Source: Breviolum minutum Mf 1.05b.01 (taxonomy: Eukaryota > Sar > Dinophyceae > Suessiales > Symbiodiniaceae). Taken from it: a DNA stretch of 64,000 nt. Below, piece after piece: positions 58,401 through 64,000 of the stretch; within the stretch, counting starts at the first letter, position 1; each line of letters opens with the position of its first letter. A program made the translations under genes and the position numbers. Location of the stretch: contig DF239098.1 of the NCBI GenBank assembly GCA_000507305.1, positions 282,587-346,586 on the forward strand, given 5' to 3'. The notes under the pieces were generated by a model, which was not told the origin of the DNA, searched no databases, and saw only the letters and a program-made list of their open reading frames with translations.

Positions 58401-60896
58401 CGACAGATGGCTTTGTAGGTCCGGACCCTGCTATCTTGTGATGGGTTCGTGCTATTTGCAAGGATATCTTGCTCAAACAACCGCAGTGATTCCCTGCGAT
58501 TGTTAGGATGTGCTGCTACCAACGCCGCAGTCAAGGAGGCCCTGGTGTTGACCGGCCTCTGGACTGGGAGGTCCCTCCGGAACTCGCCAGTGCCAGTGTC
58601 TCTTTCTCGAGATGGGTCAGCTAGCAGGACTCGATCCAGCTGCCATTGATGAACCCCAGCCATCAAAAGGTCATCTTGCCGTAGAGTGACGTCATTCACC
58701 GAGGCCACACCGAGCCTCACCATAGTTGTGGCCAAATGAGCCATGCCGCTAAGACGAAGCAGCTCATAGAGCTCATGACGCCCCGAGCCTTCGGAGGACA
58801 TCTGAGCCATGTCTGGGAAAACTGTCCGTGCATGATGAAATACAGGTTTCATGTCGACATGTGCACTGAAAACAACATGCAAACAACATGAGGGCGATGA
58901 GCCCAAGCACTAAAATGAGTCGATAGAACGGCGGGACGTAGGTGTAAGAGAGGAAAATGAAACCATTACGGAGATCTAGGTGAACGGCTGCCAGCTGCGT
59001 GACTGCGAAAAACGTCTGAAAGAAACAAGAAAAGAAAAGATCAATGAACGAATCTTCCAACACTGAGGAAACACGACGATGACGACCGCCTTTTTTAGGT
59101 GCCTCGTAGATTGCGGGCTTGTATGTGGAGGCTGTGCTCCCACACCGATCATGGTGAGGTACCATCCAGGTACCAAAACGTAGCACAACGCCGGCGCCAC
59201 GAAGCAGCTGTGAAGTCCCACAGCTATCCAAAACTCGCCACCATCTGCAAGCCACTCCAGGGCTCCAACAGGGGGCGCAACCCTGTGAACCACCCAGCCC
59301 TCCAACCATCGACGACCAAGCCGCCAGAGCCGTCATCGTCTCAAGTGGAGCTAGAGGCCTGCCGCGGTTCATCTCATCCATGTGCTTGGCGACCGCCTCC
59401 TCCACGAAGGTTGTGACATCGCTGGCCTGAACACCCTGCAGGCTGACCCGCAAAGGCGGGTTGAAGGGGATCCATGTCTGTTGGTCATCATAGACCCCTG
59501 TGATCTCGGCCTCATCCTCCGGCATGATGCGCTTCACTTCTTGGTGCACTTTTCCTTCCGAAGTGCATCCGTGGCATAGGAGGCCTTCGCTGTCACAGCG
59601 CTGACAAAGGGCCATTGCAGGCATCTCCCCACAGCCTTCGCACCATGCGGCTGTGATGTCCCCGCAAATAATGCAGGGACGAGCACCCACCATTTTGATC
59701 CAGTGTTGGTGCCGCCTCATCACGGATACCGTGAAAGCGTCACGGGCACCGCGACTCATGATGCGTTCGCCCCAACGCAAGTTCTTGGCATCCAAGTTGG
59801 GGTGCTCGGCCTGCCACTCAGCGCCGTTGGCCATGACCAGCTGCATGTCAGCAGAGCGTAGGGGCGTCTGCTGAAGCTGGACTTTCTTCTTGGGCGCCAT
59901 GAGGAAGGCCAGCTACTCGGATGGCCTGCTGATGGCCAAAGTTCCAAACAACTTTGAGCCTCAGCACCTTCTAAACTACATGTATCAATCACATGTCTCA
60001 ACGCAAGTGTGCTACGTAACAATTCAATCCCAGGTTGGCGTACAGCAAACATTTTGACTTCTTGAAAATGCCTCTGCCAAGGAACCGTGGAATGGATAGA
60101 CCTGCATGGAAGCCACTAAAAAACCAGGCAAAACTTCCTGGTCAGTGGGAGCACAGCAGCTGAGGAGAATTCCCAAGCTTTGAAGCACAAAACATCACAA
60201 AACAAAAAAAACTTTAGCATGAACCATGCCCAAACCGATTGGACAGGCTCCTCAAGCAACCCAAACTCTACGAGCGTATTCACCTCGGTGTTCAGTGCAA
60301 CAGGGTCGTACATTTGCGCCAACAGGAATTGTGAAGGGAAAGCTCACAGAATTCACAAATTTGATGAAGTGGACCAAATTAAACTTCTGGAACACCAAAG
60401 TTCCATTCCCAGGCTTACCTGAGCTTGAGAGTTCTGAGGCCTGCACGGAATCCCCAAGCGCTTCGACTGTTGCTTTGGGCCAGGCTTCGCCAACGCACAG
60501 CAGCCCGGCCAGGACCCGCATCGAATCGTCGCATGGCATCGTTTCCCCGGACCATTCTTCAAACCTCAAGGGGGTCATGGGATAAAAAATCAAACCAAGC
60601 GGATCAAGGAAACTCAATAAGCGGATCTGCTAGATCTGATCTGCAACGTATGCAATCGAACAGCATGATTCAATGAGTTCTTTCTAGAAAAAATCTGAAT
60701 TGAAGAGTCGCGTACCCAACCTGAGTCGATGAAGTTCGCTTCCAGTAGCTCCTTTGGGAAGAACAGTCCCGAGCGCAAAGGCATTCAACGATCGCAGTGC
60801 AGCTGCCATTCCTGCCGCGGCTTCGAAGTCAACTCGGCCAGAAGCCAAGAGGACGGCACGCTGTCGTAAAACACTTCTGTCACCATCAGGGCCAAC
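49430..60896 (-). CDS. class I SAM-dependent methyltransferase, split by a retroelement
   Basis: Exons in order: 60721-60896 (SVLRQRAVLLASGRVDFEAA...LNAFALGTVLPKG, N-terminal helical part); possibly one ending at 60419 (GT donor); 51456-51551 (LLLLTDWSSV...PVMAIGTDSLEL); 51085-51195 (VLDLCCGSGVAALHALRCGA, SAM-binding motif I, and CVAVDLS, motif II; 37 codons exactly); starting at 50840 (ANAVINDLELTVLKGDLYSAL...FDVI); 50320-50398 (GPDGLAVTRRIFEG); about 50087-50215 (EVVIGEFPNLSQDKLPPF); about 49870-50005 (SAEVYAAERAQPP); about 49430-49500 (LTTGLLCWQGLHIEG). This resembles bacterial-type stand-alone SAM methyltransferases that have the 'P.M.IG.DSL.L' block before motif I. The substrate is unknown. 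The intron after AVAK is GC-AG, with AGGCA at both ends. The retroelement at 51806-60017 falls between the 60.4-60.7 kb and 51.5 kb exons. Confidence 0.75.
51806..51929 (-). repeat. split direct repeat B2 (element 3' end)
   Basis: 124 bases identical to B1, marking the outer 3' limit of the element. It is separated from the A2 region by about 62 bases of unique sequence (51930-51991). The plus-strand flank outside reads GCGGAA before GACAAGTTC. Confidence 0.82.
52053..52053. other. single unknown base between identical 72-base blocks
   Basis: 51981-52052 and 52054-52125 are identical, and the only thing between them is one N. This looks like two overlapping contig ends joined without merging, or else a true tandem duplication in the element end. 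Confidence 0.75.
52065..52139 (-). repeat. split direct repeat A2
   Basis: Same 75 bases as A1. A second copy of its first 61 bases lies at 51992-52052, just past the single N at 52053. That second copy belongs to a 72-base block present on both sides of the N (51981-52052 and 52054-52125). Confidence 0.85.
52140..52263 (-). repeat. split direct repeat B1
   Basis: 124 bases identical to B2. It starts a few bases downstream of the RNase H ORF and is directly joined to A2 at 52139/52140, as expected for an element whose circular form carries the A-B junction. Confidence 0.85.
52277..53458 (-). CDS. reverse transcriptase palm and RNase H
   Basis: It starts in the middle of the palm (VWGFNRAADALCFLTRQIL), with the catalytic Y29-V-D-D-F box (HYVDDF), and then the thumb. 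An RNase H domain follows, with D194 (VVYTDAFF), E263 (YFLEIAAHL), D287 (AFIDNQPG) and D336 (NISDAVSRH), so all four metal-binding acids are present. The first Met is not a real start: the piece should continue the upstream RT frame, and a short deletion near 53440-53458 moved it out of register. The stop is followed directly by repeat B1. Confidence 0.78.
   Translation of the reverse strand: MPPVWGFNRAADALCFLTRQILVIPACHYVDDFASTEPNHTAQSSYEAFDSVCRALGMAMKPTKAQPPAQSQRLLGVQITHQDDGLVVSPCPRRTAKISNIVHEVLTSNQLVPEQAQQLAGKLVFLQSSLFGSVGRAALHPLYGRAANHDGRDHVDLTHALRTALKALVQLLQTASPKRVLFDQSNNKAVVYTDAFFQQGDIKFSPSTLRIPTKWSTTRCLNYTNGWGYVVTIDGTTFYSHGTVPRAVLKAFCSRRAYIYFLEIAAHLLAVVDMHQWLPRQIIAFIDNQPGQTALLKGYGRDPTINNILAVYWAVVSRLQLDIHLEWVKSDLNISDAVSRHDVRQANELQWQLRWQDRSRFFQVLLRASSDLDYACSLAADDLLSTPSTELSG
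53467..54159 (-). pseudogene. reverse transcriptase, N-terminal part, ends in a stop
   Basis: The frame overlaps the end of the methyltransferase ORF by 95 bases, in a +1 register. After a connecting region (FEELKADLNQGFEVLGTLNP) it carries the fingers and early palm: CFAVCQSDKTRRCEDYRRSF, and WCQDLAAAYRQFPLRTPSHG with the first catalytic Asp. It ends at an in-frame TAG after LTPKGPTL. The codons after the stop still read RHHCLPYGA, the family's 'W+..LPFGA' motif, so the TAG replaces a Trp codon. Confidence 0.72.
54065..55564 (-). CDS. C5 cytosine DNA methyltransferase in the element's pol
   Basis: 499 codons. The C5-methyltransferase motifs appear in order: I (SAFAGVGAASLAL, residues 12-24), IV with the catalytic Cys91 (AGPPCPDFSTVS), VI (TENV, 135-138), VIII (NRPRLWWTR, 169-177), and IX-X at the far end (KEQLHGYPKDYT..., then HKMMANAWHLQVAKFL, about 320-335). 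The domain of about 340 residues looks complete and would transfer a methyl group from SAM to cytosine. A Pro/Ala-rich linker then leads towards the reverse transcriptase. Overall it is closer to the DNMT3/bacterial-like type than to DNMT1, because no extra N-terminal domains are present. Cytosine methyltransferases captured by retrotransposons in dinoflagellates and charophyte algae have been reported; classical DIRS elements carry an adenine-type methylase instead. Confidence 0.85.
   Translation of the reverse strand: MDCQGSHIILLSAFAGVGAASLALETLVGDLRLHISWETDEACLAVLLDQFPDAVQRGDLTQEDPAAIAALVRKYDPKEECLIIAAAGPPCPDFSTVSHSAQGRSGPEGSKFVVYTDFVGKLEVELPQHRFEHLTENVRMQDRSEIAYFSERLKCTPILLDSADLGLINRPRLWWTRINWTQVRTNPITQKPLKWTKVDKLFRLHLEVAHTEVSAIDTGDLQFHPTIANHQTRIPCLTTPAPTSEGRSAPRSLRGKIHPEVKQRWLQDNRQYAPWCYEECALLKDNDGQLHAIPASVKEQLHGYPKDYTKVNGATDKSRHKMMANAWHLQVAKFLMFLILQNACSTAAVAQHTRPIHRAPCQSALQTVLAITTAMQPSLGPGPWPIDPCTMPPTSDCVHHWQTALTLPHPGLHPGPPEPGLVSTIRAWQLLQHDLPNLRRAVVREVQELIEDFQPTVHEWFVQLPHHIHVSPTRRPSLGDHDPSVHPLTPVSWFPNRLL
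55655..56831 (-). pseudogene. gag-like protein in three frames
   Basis: Three consecutive minus frames make one gag-like product. 56831 to about 56510 reads MRTTHLPSLADVAADAAAGA...LFAGYTHGTQRYEV. About 56515-56190 reads KVPKQLPTGVWSSLLQAYNK...FPQHEILGGEVILAKMWHE. About 56185-55655 reads FAGCIDGLQATKFAMIFVQW...AWLVQRARSRPNKMENFNQY, ending in a Lys/Arg/Gln-rich tail. Both changes are -1. The basic tail fits nucleic-acid packing. The stretch between the two joints is coherent, so the shifts are either programmed or small insertions in a dead copy. Confidence 0.6.
57069..58187 (-). CDS. tyrosine recombinase catalytic domain
   Basis: The catalytic set of tyrosine recombinases is visible, counting from the first codon (a TTG at 58187): R43 in MLREAEL, K70 in VPVHKTDQ, H165-x-x-R168 in NGHALRVSG, W191 in LGRWSS and Y199 in RYVQTS. 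A proline-rich linker follows, then a Cys-containing tail (TPCGWRYG, C-x2-C) and an acidic Ser end (SSDSEDESDPDSSSSSSEE). The domain would integrate the circular DNA copy of the element by strand exchange at the A-B junction. The frame has no start of its own and overlaps the previous ORF by TTGA, so a -1 shift joins them. Confidence 0.8.
   Translation of the reverse strand: MKDSFDVSALHNIAHQEQPEPFSAENPVHMLDVVIVGLWFMLREAELAAARLAHLTIDSTSVSLLVPVHKTDQVGSLSVRQLNCACRYRRHHLCPWHSAFRHLKRVRLHGRYVEGPSFPLVPDADGLTPSKYKMVQHIRTVLQTAGIAVTRPDDQGVQLNRFNGHALRVSGAQMMGSGGIPIQLIQLLGRWSSQAVQRYVQTSHLSVVPGLPAQLLGSRPPQLLEDTGTPAPAEERRPEGPPPAPESGANTRAHGQQLRRHSSQLDQLTQDIRDLRLAIAPPAESFVIRHRSNIAHKGFQFEGQNHPDRWRTPCGWRYGTAKFFRVPVLAPMHSRCKKCFDLPGQDSSDSEDESDPDSSSSSSEEVGEEPPH
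58184..58906 (-). CDS. SAM-like and N-terminal half of tyrosine recombinase
   Basis: From about residue 40 the frame holds a SAM-like helical domain (HELYELLRLSGMAHLATTMV...VASVNDVTLRQDDL), and then a helical region typical of the core-binding N-domain of tyrosine recombinases (SLTAALVAAHPNNRRESLRL, YKAICRAWQIEAFPLT, GYRSAAVYFQAILGYQ). It stops at 58184, four bases past the beginning of the next frame, which continues the same protein without a gap in homology. The actual start could be a later Met (MSSEGSG), because the first about 35 residues look non-coding. Confidence 0.7.
   Translation of the reverse strand: MGSSPSCCLHVVFSAHVDMKPVFHHARTVFPDMAQMSSEGSGRHELYELLRLSGMAHLATTMVRLGVASVNDVTLRQDDLLMAGVHQWQLDRVLLADPSRERDTGTGEFRRDLPVQRPVNTRASLTAALVAAHPNNRRESLRLFEQDILANSTNPSQDSRVRTYKAICRAWQIEAFPLTLESIRCFGASLKAGGYRSAAVYFQAILGYQARHLQVAVETIHRSAIKDAVRSIRRGWDLLA
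58773..59900 (-). CDS. retroelement ORF1, Cys-rich zinc-binding protein
   Basis: The frame opens 43 bases inside A1 with MAPKKKVQLQ, a basic head. Paired CxxC sites follow: C76-C79, C87-C90, C99-C102, C109-C112, then H119 and an acidic part. This resembles a B-box or MYND-like zinc-binding module. From about residue 200 the frame loses coding character and runs through a hydrophobic stretch (RLILVLGLIALMLFACC), so an intron or the true end probably lies there, and the last about 45 codons overlap the next ORF in another frame. A role in nucleic-acid binding or particle formation is inferred only from position. Confidence 0.6.
   Translation of the reverse strand: MAPKKKVQLQQTPLRSADMQLVMANGAEWQAEHPNLDAKNLRWGERIMSRGARDAFTVSVMRRHQHWIKMVGARPCIICGDITAAWCEGCGEMPAMALCQRCDSEGLLCHGCTSEGKVHQEVKRIMPEDEAEITGVYDDQQTWIPFNPPLRVSLQGVQASDVTTFVEEAVAKHMDEMNRGRPLAPLETMTALAAWSSMVGGLGGSQGCAPCWSPGVACRWWRVLDSCGTSQLLRGAGVVLRFGTWMVPHHDRCGSTASTYKPAIYEAPKKGGRHRRVSSVLEDSFIDLFFSCFFQTFFAVTQLAAVHLDLRNGFIFLSYTYVPPFYRLILVLGLIALMLFACCFQCTCRHETCISSCTDSFPRHGSDVLRRLGAS
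59943..60017 (-). repeat. split direct repeat A1 (element 5' end)
   Basis: 75 bases from TCCAAACAAC to GTGCTACGT on the plus strand, identical in span to A2 (52065-52139). It begins 43 bases upstream of the ORF1 start codon and marks the outer 5' limit of the element. Outside it the flank reads AACAATTC, whereas inside the element A2 is followed by GACAAGTTC. Confidence 0.85.
60018..60720. other. methyltransferase intron flank, possible small exon
   Basis: Between the element's right end and the first methyltransferase exon. The minus strand is open from about 60617 to 60252 and has a good GT donor at 60418 (CTCAG|GTAAGC after QASELSSS). It could be the second methyltransferase exon, but the family pattern is not recognisable in any frame. 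Confidence 0.4.
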
Positions 60897-61071
60897 CTAA
60901 GCTACATGCTTTAGAACAAGCCTTTCGCACGTAAAAACTTTATATATCCAACGAGGCACATCCGCGGGAGATCTAAGAGTATATTAGACTCGTATAGTTA
61001 TATGGTAGTTCATTCCGAAAGAAGACTCACAAAACAAATCGAAAGGATTTCAAGGTGCAAAACTGAGACCA

Positions 61072-62541
61072 TCAAGTCCAACACTGTTCTACTTTGTGCC
61101 GTGCTGCCTGGTTCAATGCCGCCCGCCAAGTTTCAGCAGCATCCTTGCAACGGCCAGCGCTCCGCAAGCTGAAACCCAAATTCCTTAGTGTCGCGTAGCA
61201 TATGACGATATATATACCCATACATAAGAAGAAAATATGTGACCATGCATGTATTACACGAGATGGATACTGTAGTAGATGATCATACATGTTCTCAAAT
61301 ATCATATATTGTGTAGGTTGGACAGAACGATAAATCCTCATATAGATCATTACGGTAATGAGTATCATGCCGATACATACCGAGACCGTCTAATGGCGAG
61401 TTGCTGAGAGCGGTTTGGTCATTGCTCAATAAGTATACTGTATACAGTAACAATGCAGTTGTTGACCAAAGGTCATTTCTGAATGTGCATTCTCCAATCC
61501 CAACAGTTTATCTAATGTCTGCGACAACAATGAGAGAGTTCTGCATCATGTTCTGAAGAGAAATCAAAGGATTGGGACTGAAAAGAGTACTTGAGTGATG
61601 GGGTGAACATAAGCTGGCACACCGTCCACGAAGGTGCTGCCGTGCCCCTTTTTCTGTGATCTCAATTTCGGTGCCTTGACAACTTGACCCCCCTTACGTA
61701 CAGAAACATTTTCGTAAGAGACTCCAGCCGGTGCAAACCCTTCGTGTCTTTAGCCAGTGAGGAAAGCCCATGAAAGCTATTGCACTTGATCAACATTTCA
61801 AATCGCTATGACAAGTTGCAGCAGCAGGTCTTGAGGCACATGGCCTCCAAAAGGATGAATGCAGGAAGTCATTTGTTGCTTTTCCAATCGTCTTTGAGTT
61901 AAGGGTTATCTTTGATTGTATTGACAGCGGTACAGTCAGCTGTTGATAATTTGCTCCCAACATGGACTGCTCGAAGGCGAACGATTTGGTTCGTGTTTTT
62001 CTAGTTTTATCTTGCGGTCATTCTGAGTCATTCTCACACCAACACCACTGCAACACGCTGTGGTCCGCTCCTCCGAATTCGCTGATCGAAGCACTCTGTT
62101 GGTAGGCGTCAATCGCTTCATCAAATCGCCCCTCGTCATCCAACTGGTTGCCCAAATTGAACCACGCATCGGCTGTTGAGGCATCCATTGGCAAAGGGCG
62201 CGAACAGATGAGCGTTCATCCTTATTCATTTTCTACTTGCATCGTCTTGCAATATCTGAACTGTGCTTTGGAAAAAACAATCCTTTCTGTATTCAAGTTA
62301 TAGCTGTTAGATGATAGATGTGGTGCTGTTGCGCACAAATTCTCAGGAGCCCAGTGGGATTGCAAAAAGCATCAACTGGCAAAAACGCAAGGTAAAGGTC
62401 ATGTGGAACCTGATTCACCTGCTGCTCACAAAGCTTCAAAATCACTAAACTCATGTGATTGTGCCATTTGCCCACCTCCAATTTGCTTTCCTTCTCTTTT
62501 GTGGGCAAGTCTTTGGTGCTTGGATCCAAAGGAATCTCAGC
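61072..62541 (-). CDS. TPR-repeat protein, three exons visible
   Basis: Exons: 62476-62541 (AEIPLDPSTKDLPTKEKESK, exactly 22 codons between a TTGCAG acceptor and a GT donor); about 62055-62185 (AWFNLGNQLDDEGRFDEAID, a good TPR signature with W, L-G, Y/F and A at their places); 61072 to about 61165 (LRSAGRCKDAAETWRAALNQ, a second TPR half, with a stop at 61072). TPRs form helical pairs that hold partner proteins. The stop is only about 180 bases upstream of the first methyltransferase exon, in the same direction. A GT inside the last exon (ARHK|GTAGAA) could instead splice to that exon and make a TPR-methyltransferase fusion. The true 5' end is not seen. Confidence 0.55.
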
Positions 62542-63423
62542 CTGCAAGGCATTTGAAAGAAGATGAAAGACATCATGTCCTTTTCTGAAGCGAATTCAGG
62601 ACAAAAATGGAGTCTTGTTCGAATCGTTTGAGATGCAAGCATCAAGGCACTGTCCGTTCAGAGTTCATTTATTTCATTATTTCATTTATTGCAGTAGTGC
62701 AATGCATTAATTTAATTACATTTGTTGCCCTCCAATTCCTCTGCATACAAGCAGATGTCGAAGTTTTACCCGTGTGGACGGACTAGTAGCGCGGAGCAAG
62801 TAGGCATGTGTGTGTGTGTGTGTGCCTGTGTGAGTATTTTGAAACAATGTCATGCTCCGGCTCGGTCTTCAAAAATCAATCTTCCCTCCATTGAATGGAT
62901 GCAAATATCGACAAGACCTGTGTACAAACATGACACCCCGAGTCTCAGAATATTGGGATGACTTAATATGGGAGTGTCATCGCGGCATGTGCTGTGACAA
63001 TAGCAAGTATTCAAGATGCAATGTTCCCACAAACTGCCCAAAATCACAGTCCTGAATCAGAGACGAGTAGAGATGAAGCAAGTTCAGCACCAGCCAGTTC
63101 AAGCTTACAGGCACCGGTTTGTTCACCTCAAGTTCGGCCCAGGCTGCGGTCTTCACTTTTCGTCAATCTTTTGCAGCAATGCAGTCTCCCTAGGTTTGAA
63201 GATTTTGGACTGCAAAGCAGTACTTCCAGGGTCTGGACTTTTCGAGAGACCATTTCCCAGGAGCATTCGACTGAATATTCCATGATCTCCTTTTGCCGGC
63301 GTATGGAATAGCGACGAGTGTGCCACTGGTTGCTTCTCGACCATGGGTTCCTTTTGTCTTACTAGACATCCTTTGACTGGCTTTGAGACAGTCTGCAGGC
63401 GAACTGCAGCAACTACTGGCTAT
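62542..63423. other. no gene recognised
   Basis: I see no exon that I can defend. A short TG run lies at about 62807-62824. Confidence 0.45.
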
Positions 63424-63640
63424 CTATATAAGTTCTTTTTGCTTCTGGTAGTCGGGACGACCATTCTCCAACCAGTCGGTTTCTCCTGGAGCATCGGGCT
63501 CTGATCTTTCAGCCGATCTGGCAATCGTTCGCACCTCAGCACTCGTCACTGCTCTGGGTCTTTTCATTGGACCCATTGGACGCATTTGACCTTTGCCCGG
63601 GGTCACTGCCAAGAGAGCATCAGTACATGCCAACCAATGT
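63424..63640 (-). CDS. terminal exon of an unrecognised gene
   Basis: The minus strand reads GQMRPMGPMKRPRAVTSAEV, then RTIARSAERSEPDAPGETDW and LENGRPDYQKQKELI, to a TAG at 63424. A plausible acceptor (GGCAAAG before GTCAAATG) lies near 63597. The tail is charged and probably unstructured. No family is recognised; the rest of the gene would lie above 63640 and beyond the window. Confidence 0.4.
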
Positions 63641-63924
63641 CTTGCTGCTCCAGGAATACCATCCCACAACGAGAAACCTCGGAGTCACAGGAAAGGCATC
63701 TGCAGGAGTCACTGAACACGTGCGAACCGCTCGATGTGCTAGTTTGTACACCGCCTGTGTTGGGGCTCATTCTCTTGGATTGTAAGTCTTCAATGCTTTG
63801 CAGTTTTTCTCAACAGGCGGTCCATTCTCCCATGATCTCTCAGCTTCCAGGTGCCCCTGCTGTTGCTGGTGATGCCACGGCCAAGTCTTCTACCTGCAAA
63901 TTATACCAGCATACACCCCAAATC

Positions 63925-63972
63925 CGCCCGCACCGTAGGTGCAAAAGGGCGTGTCTTTCCGGAGGCACTAAC
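63925..63972. repeat. dispersed repeat, copy 2
   Basis: Matches 44870-44945 in the same orientation over about 40 bases, with a few substitutions. It ends close to the window edge, next to a run of nine G. Confidence 0.6.
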
Positions 63973-64000
63973 ACAGTCAGCTTTTGCTGGGGGGGGGTGT

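Larger units (their letters stand above)
51806..60017 (-). mobile_element. tyrosine-recombinase retroelement with a cytosine methyltransferase
   Basis: Coding runs right to left. The left and right ends carry split direct repeats: A1 (59943-60017), then after the coding part B1 (52140-52263), A2 (52065-52139) and B2 (51806-51929). The A copies match over 75 bases and the B copies over 124 bases. This A1...B1-A2-B2 plan is the hallmark of PAT/Ngaro-type elements that insert through a circular intermediate and a tyrosine recombinase, without target duplication. The order of products is Cys-rich ORF1, SAM-like plus recombinase, gag, C5 methyltransferase, reverse transcriptase plus RNase H. A recombinase upstream of gag is not the usual order in the families I know. 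Frame breaks and a stop in the RT suggest a dead copy. Confidence 0.85.

Noticed and set aside
51806..60017. An LTR (Ty3 or Copia) retrotransposon
   Set aside because: No long terminal repeats and no integrase or protease seen; recombinase motifs and split direct repeats fit the DIRS/PAT/Ngaro group.

Overview
The window looks like nuclear DNA of a dinoflagellate, with a Symbiodiniaceae-like texture. The evidence is: every gene I can support lies on the minus strand; genes are cut into short exons of about 30-180 bases by introns of a few hundred bases; many introns open with GC or GA instead of GT and have a few identical bases at both ends; simple repeats are abundant; and there is a retroelement with its own cytosine methyltransferase. 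No rRNA, tRNA or CRISPR array was seen.

Layout in map order, all genes transcribed right to left: a Lys/Ser-rich coiled-coil protein with a homopolymer frameshift (2736-3451); a partly resolved gene with a coiled-coil exon (about 10365-10860); a PUB/UIM/zinc-finger calpain with one GC-AG intron (11789-15235); the 3' two-fifths or so of a dynein heavy chain gene, about 33 kb and more than 60 short exons (16348 to about 49031), with an intronless coiled-coil ORF inside one intron (34384-35172); a class I SAM methyltransferase gene (about 49430-60896); a TPR gene or exon group (61072 to about 62541); and the last exon of an unrecognised gene (63424 to about 63640).

The most interesting part is 51806-60017. 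It is a tyrosine-recombinase (DIRS/PAT/Ngaro-like) retroelement lying in sense inside the methyltransferase gene, most simply within an intron. It has split direct repeats in the order A1 - coding - B1 - A2 - B2. It encodes, in order, a Cys-rich zinc-binding ORF, a SAM-like plus tyrosine recombinase ORF, gag, a complete C5 cytosine DNA methyltransferase, and reverse transcriptase plus RNase H. Several frame breaks and one in-frame stop indicate that this copy is probably dead.

The dynein part can be followed exon by exon through the AAA2-AAA3 linker, AAA3, AAA4, the stalk, AAA5, AAA6 and the C-terminal domain to its stop. AAA1, AAA2 and the tail were not found: the methyltransferase gene occupies the place where they should be. 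Most exon edges given as 'about' were read by eye from splice consensus and protein family patterns, and would need transcript data to fix.
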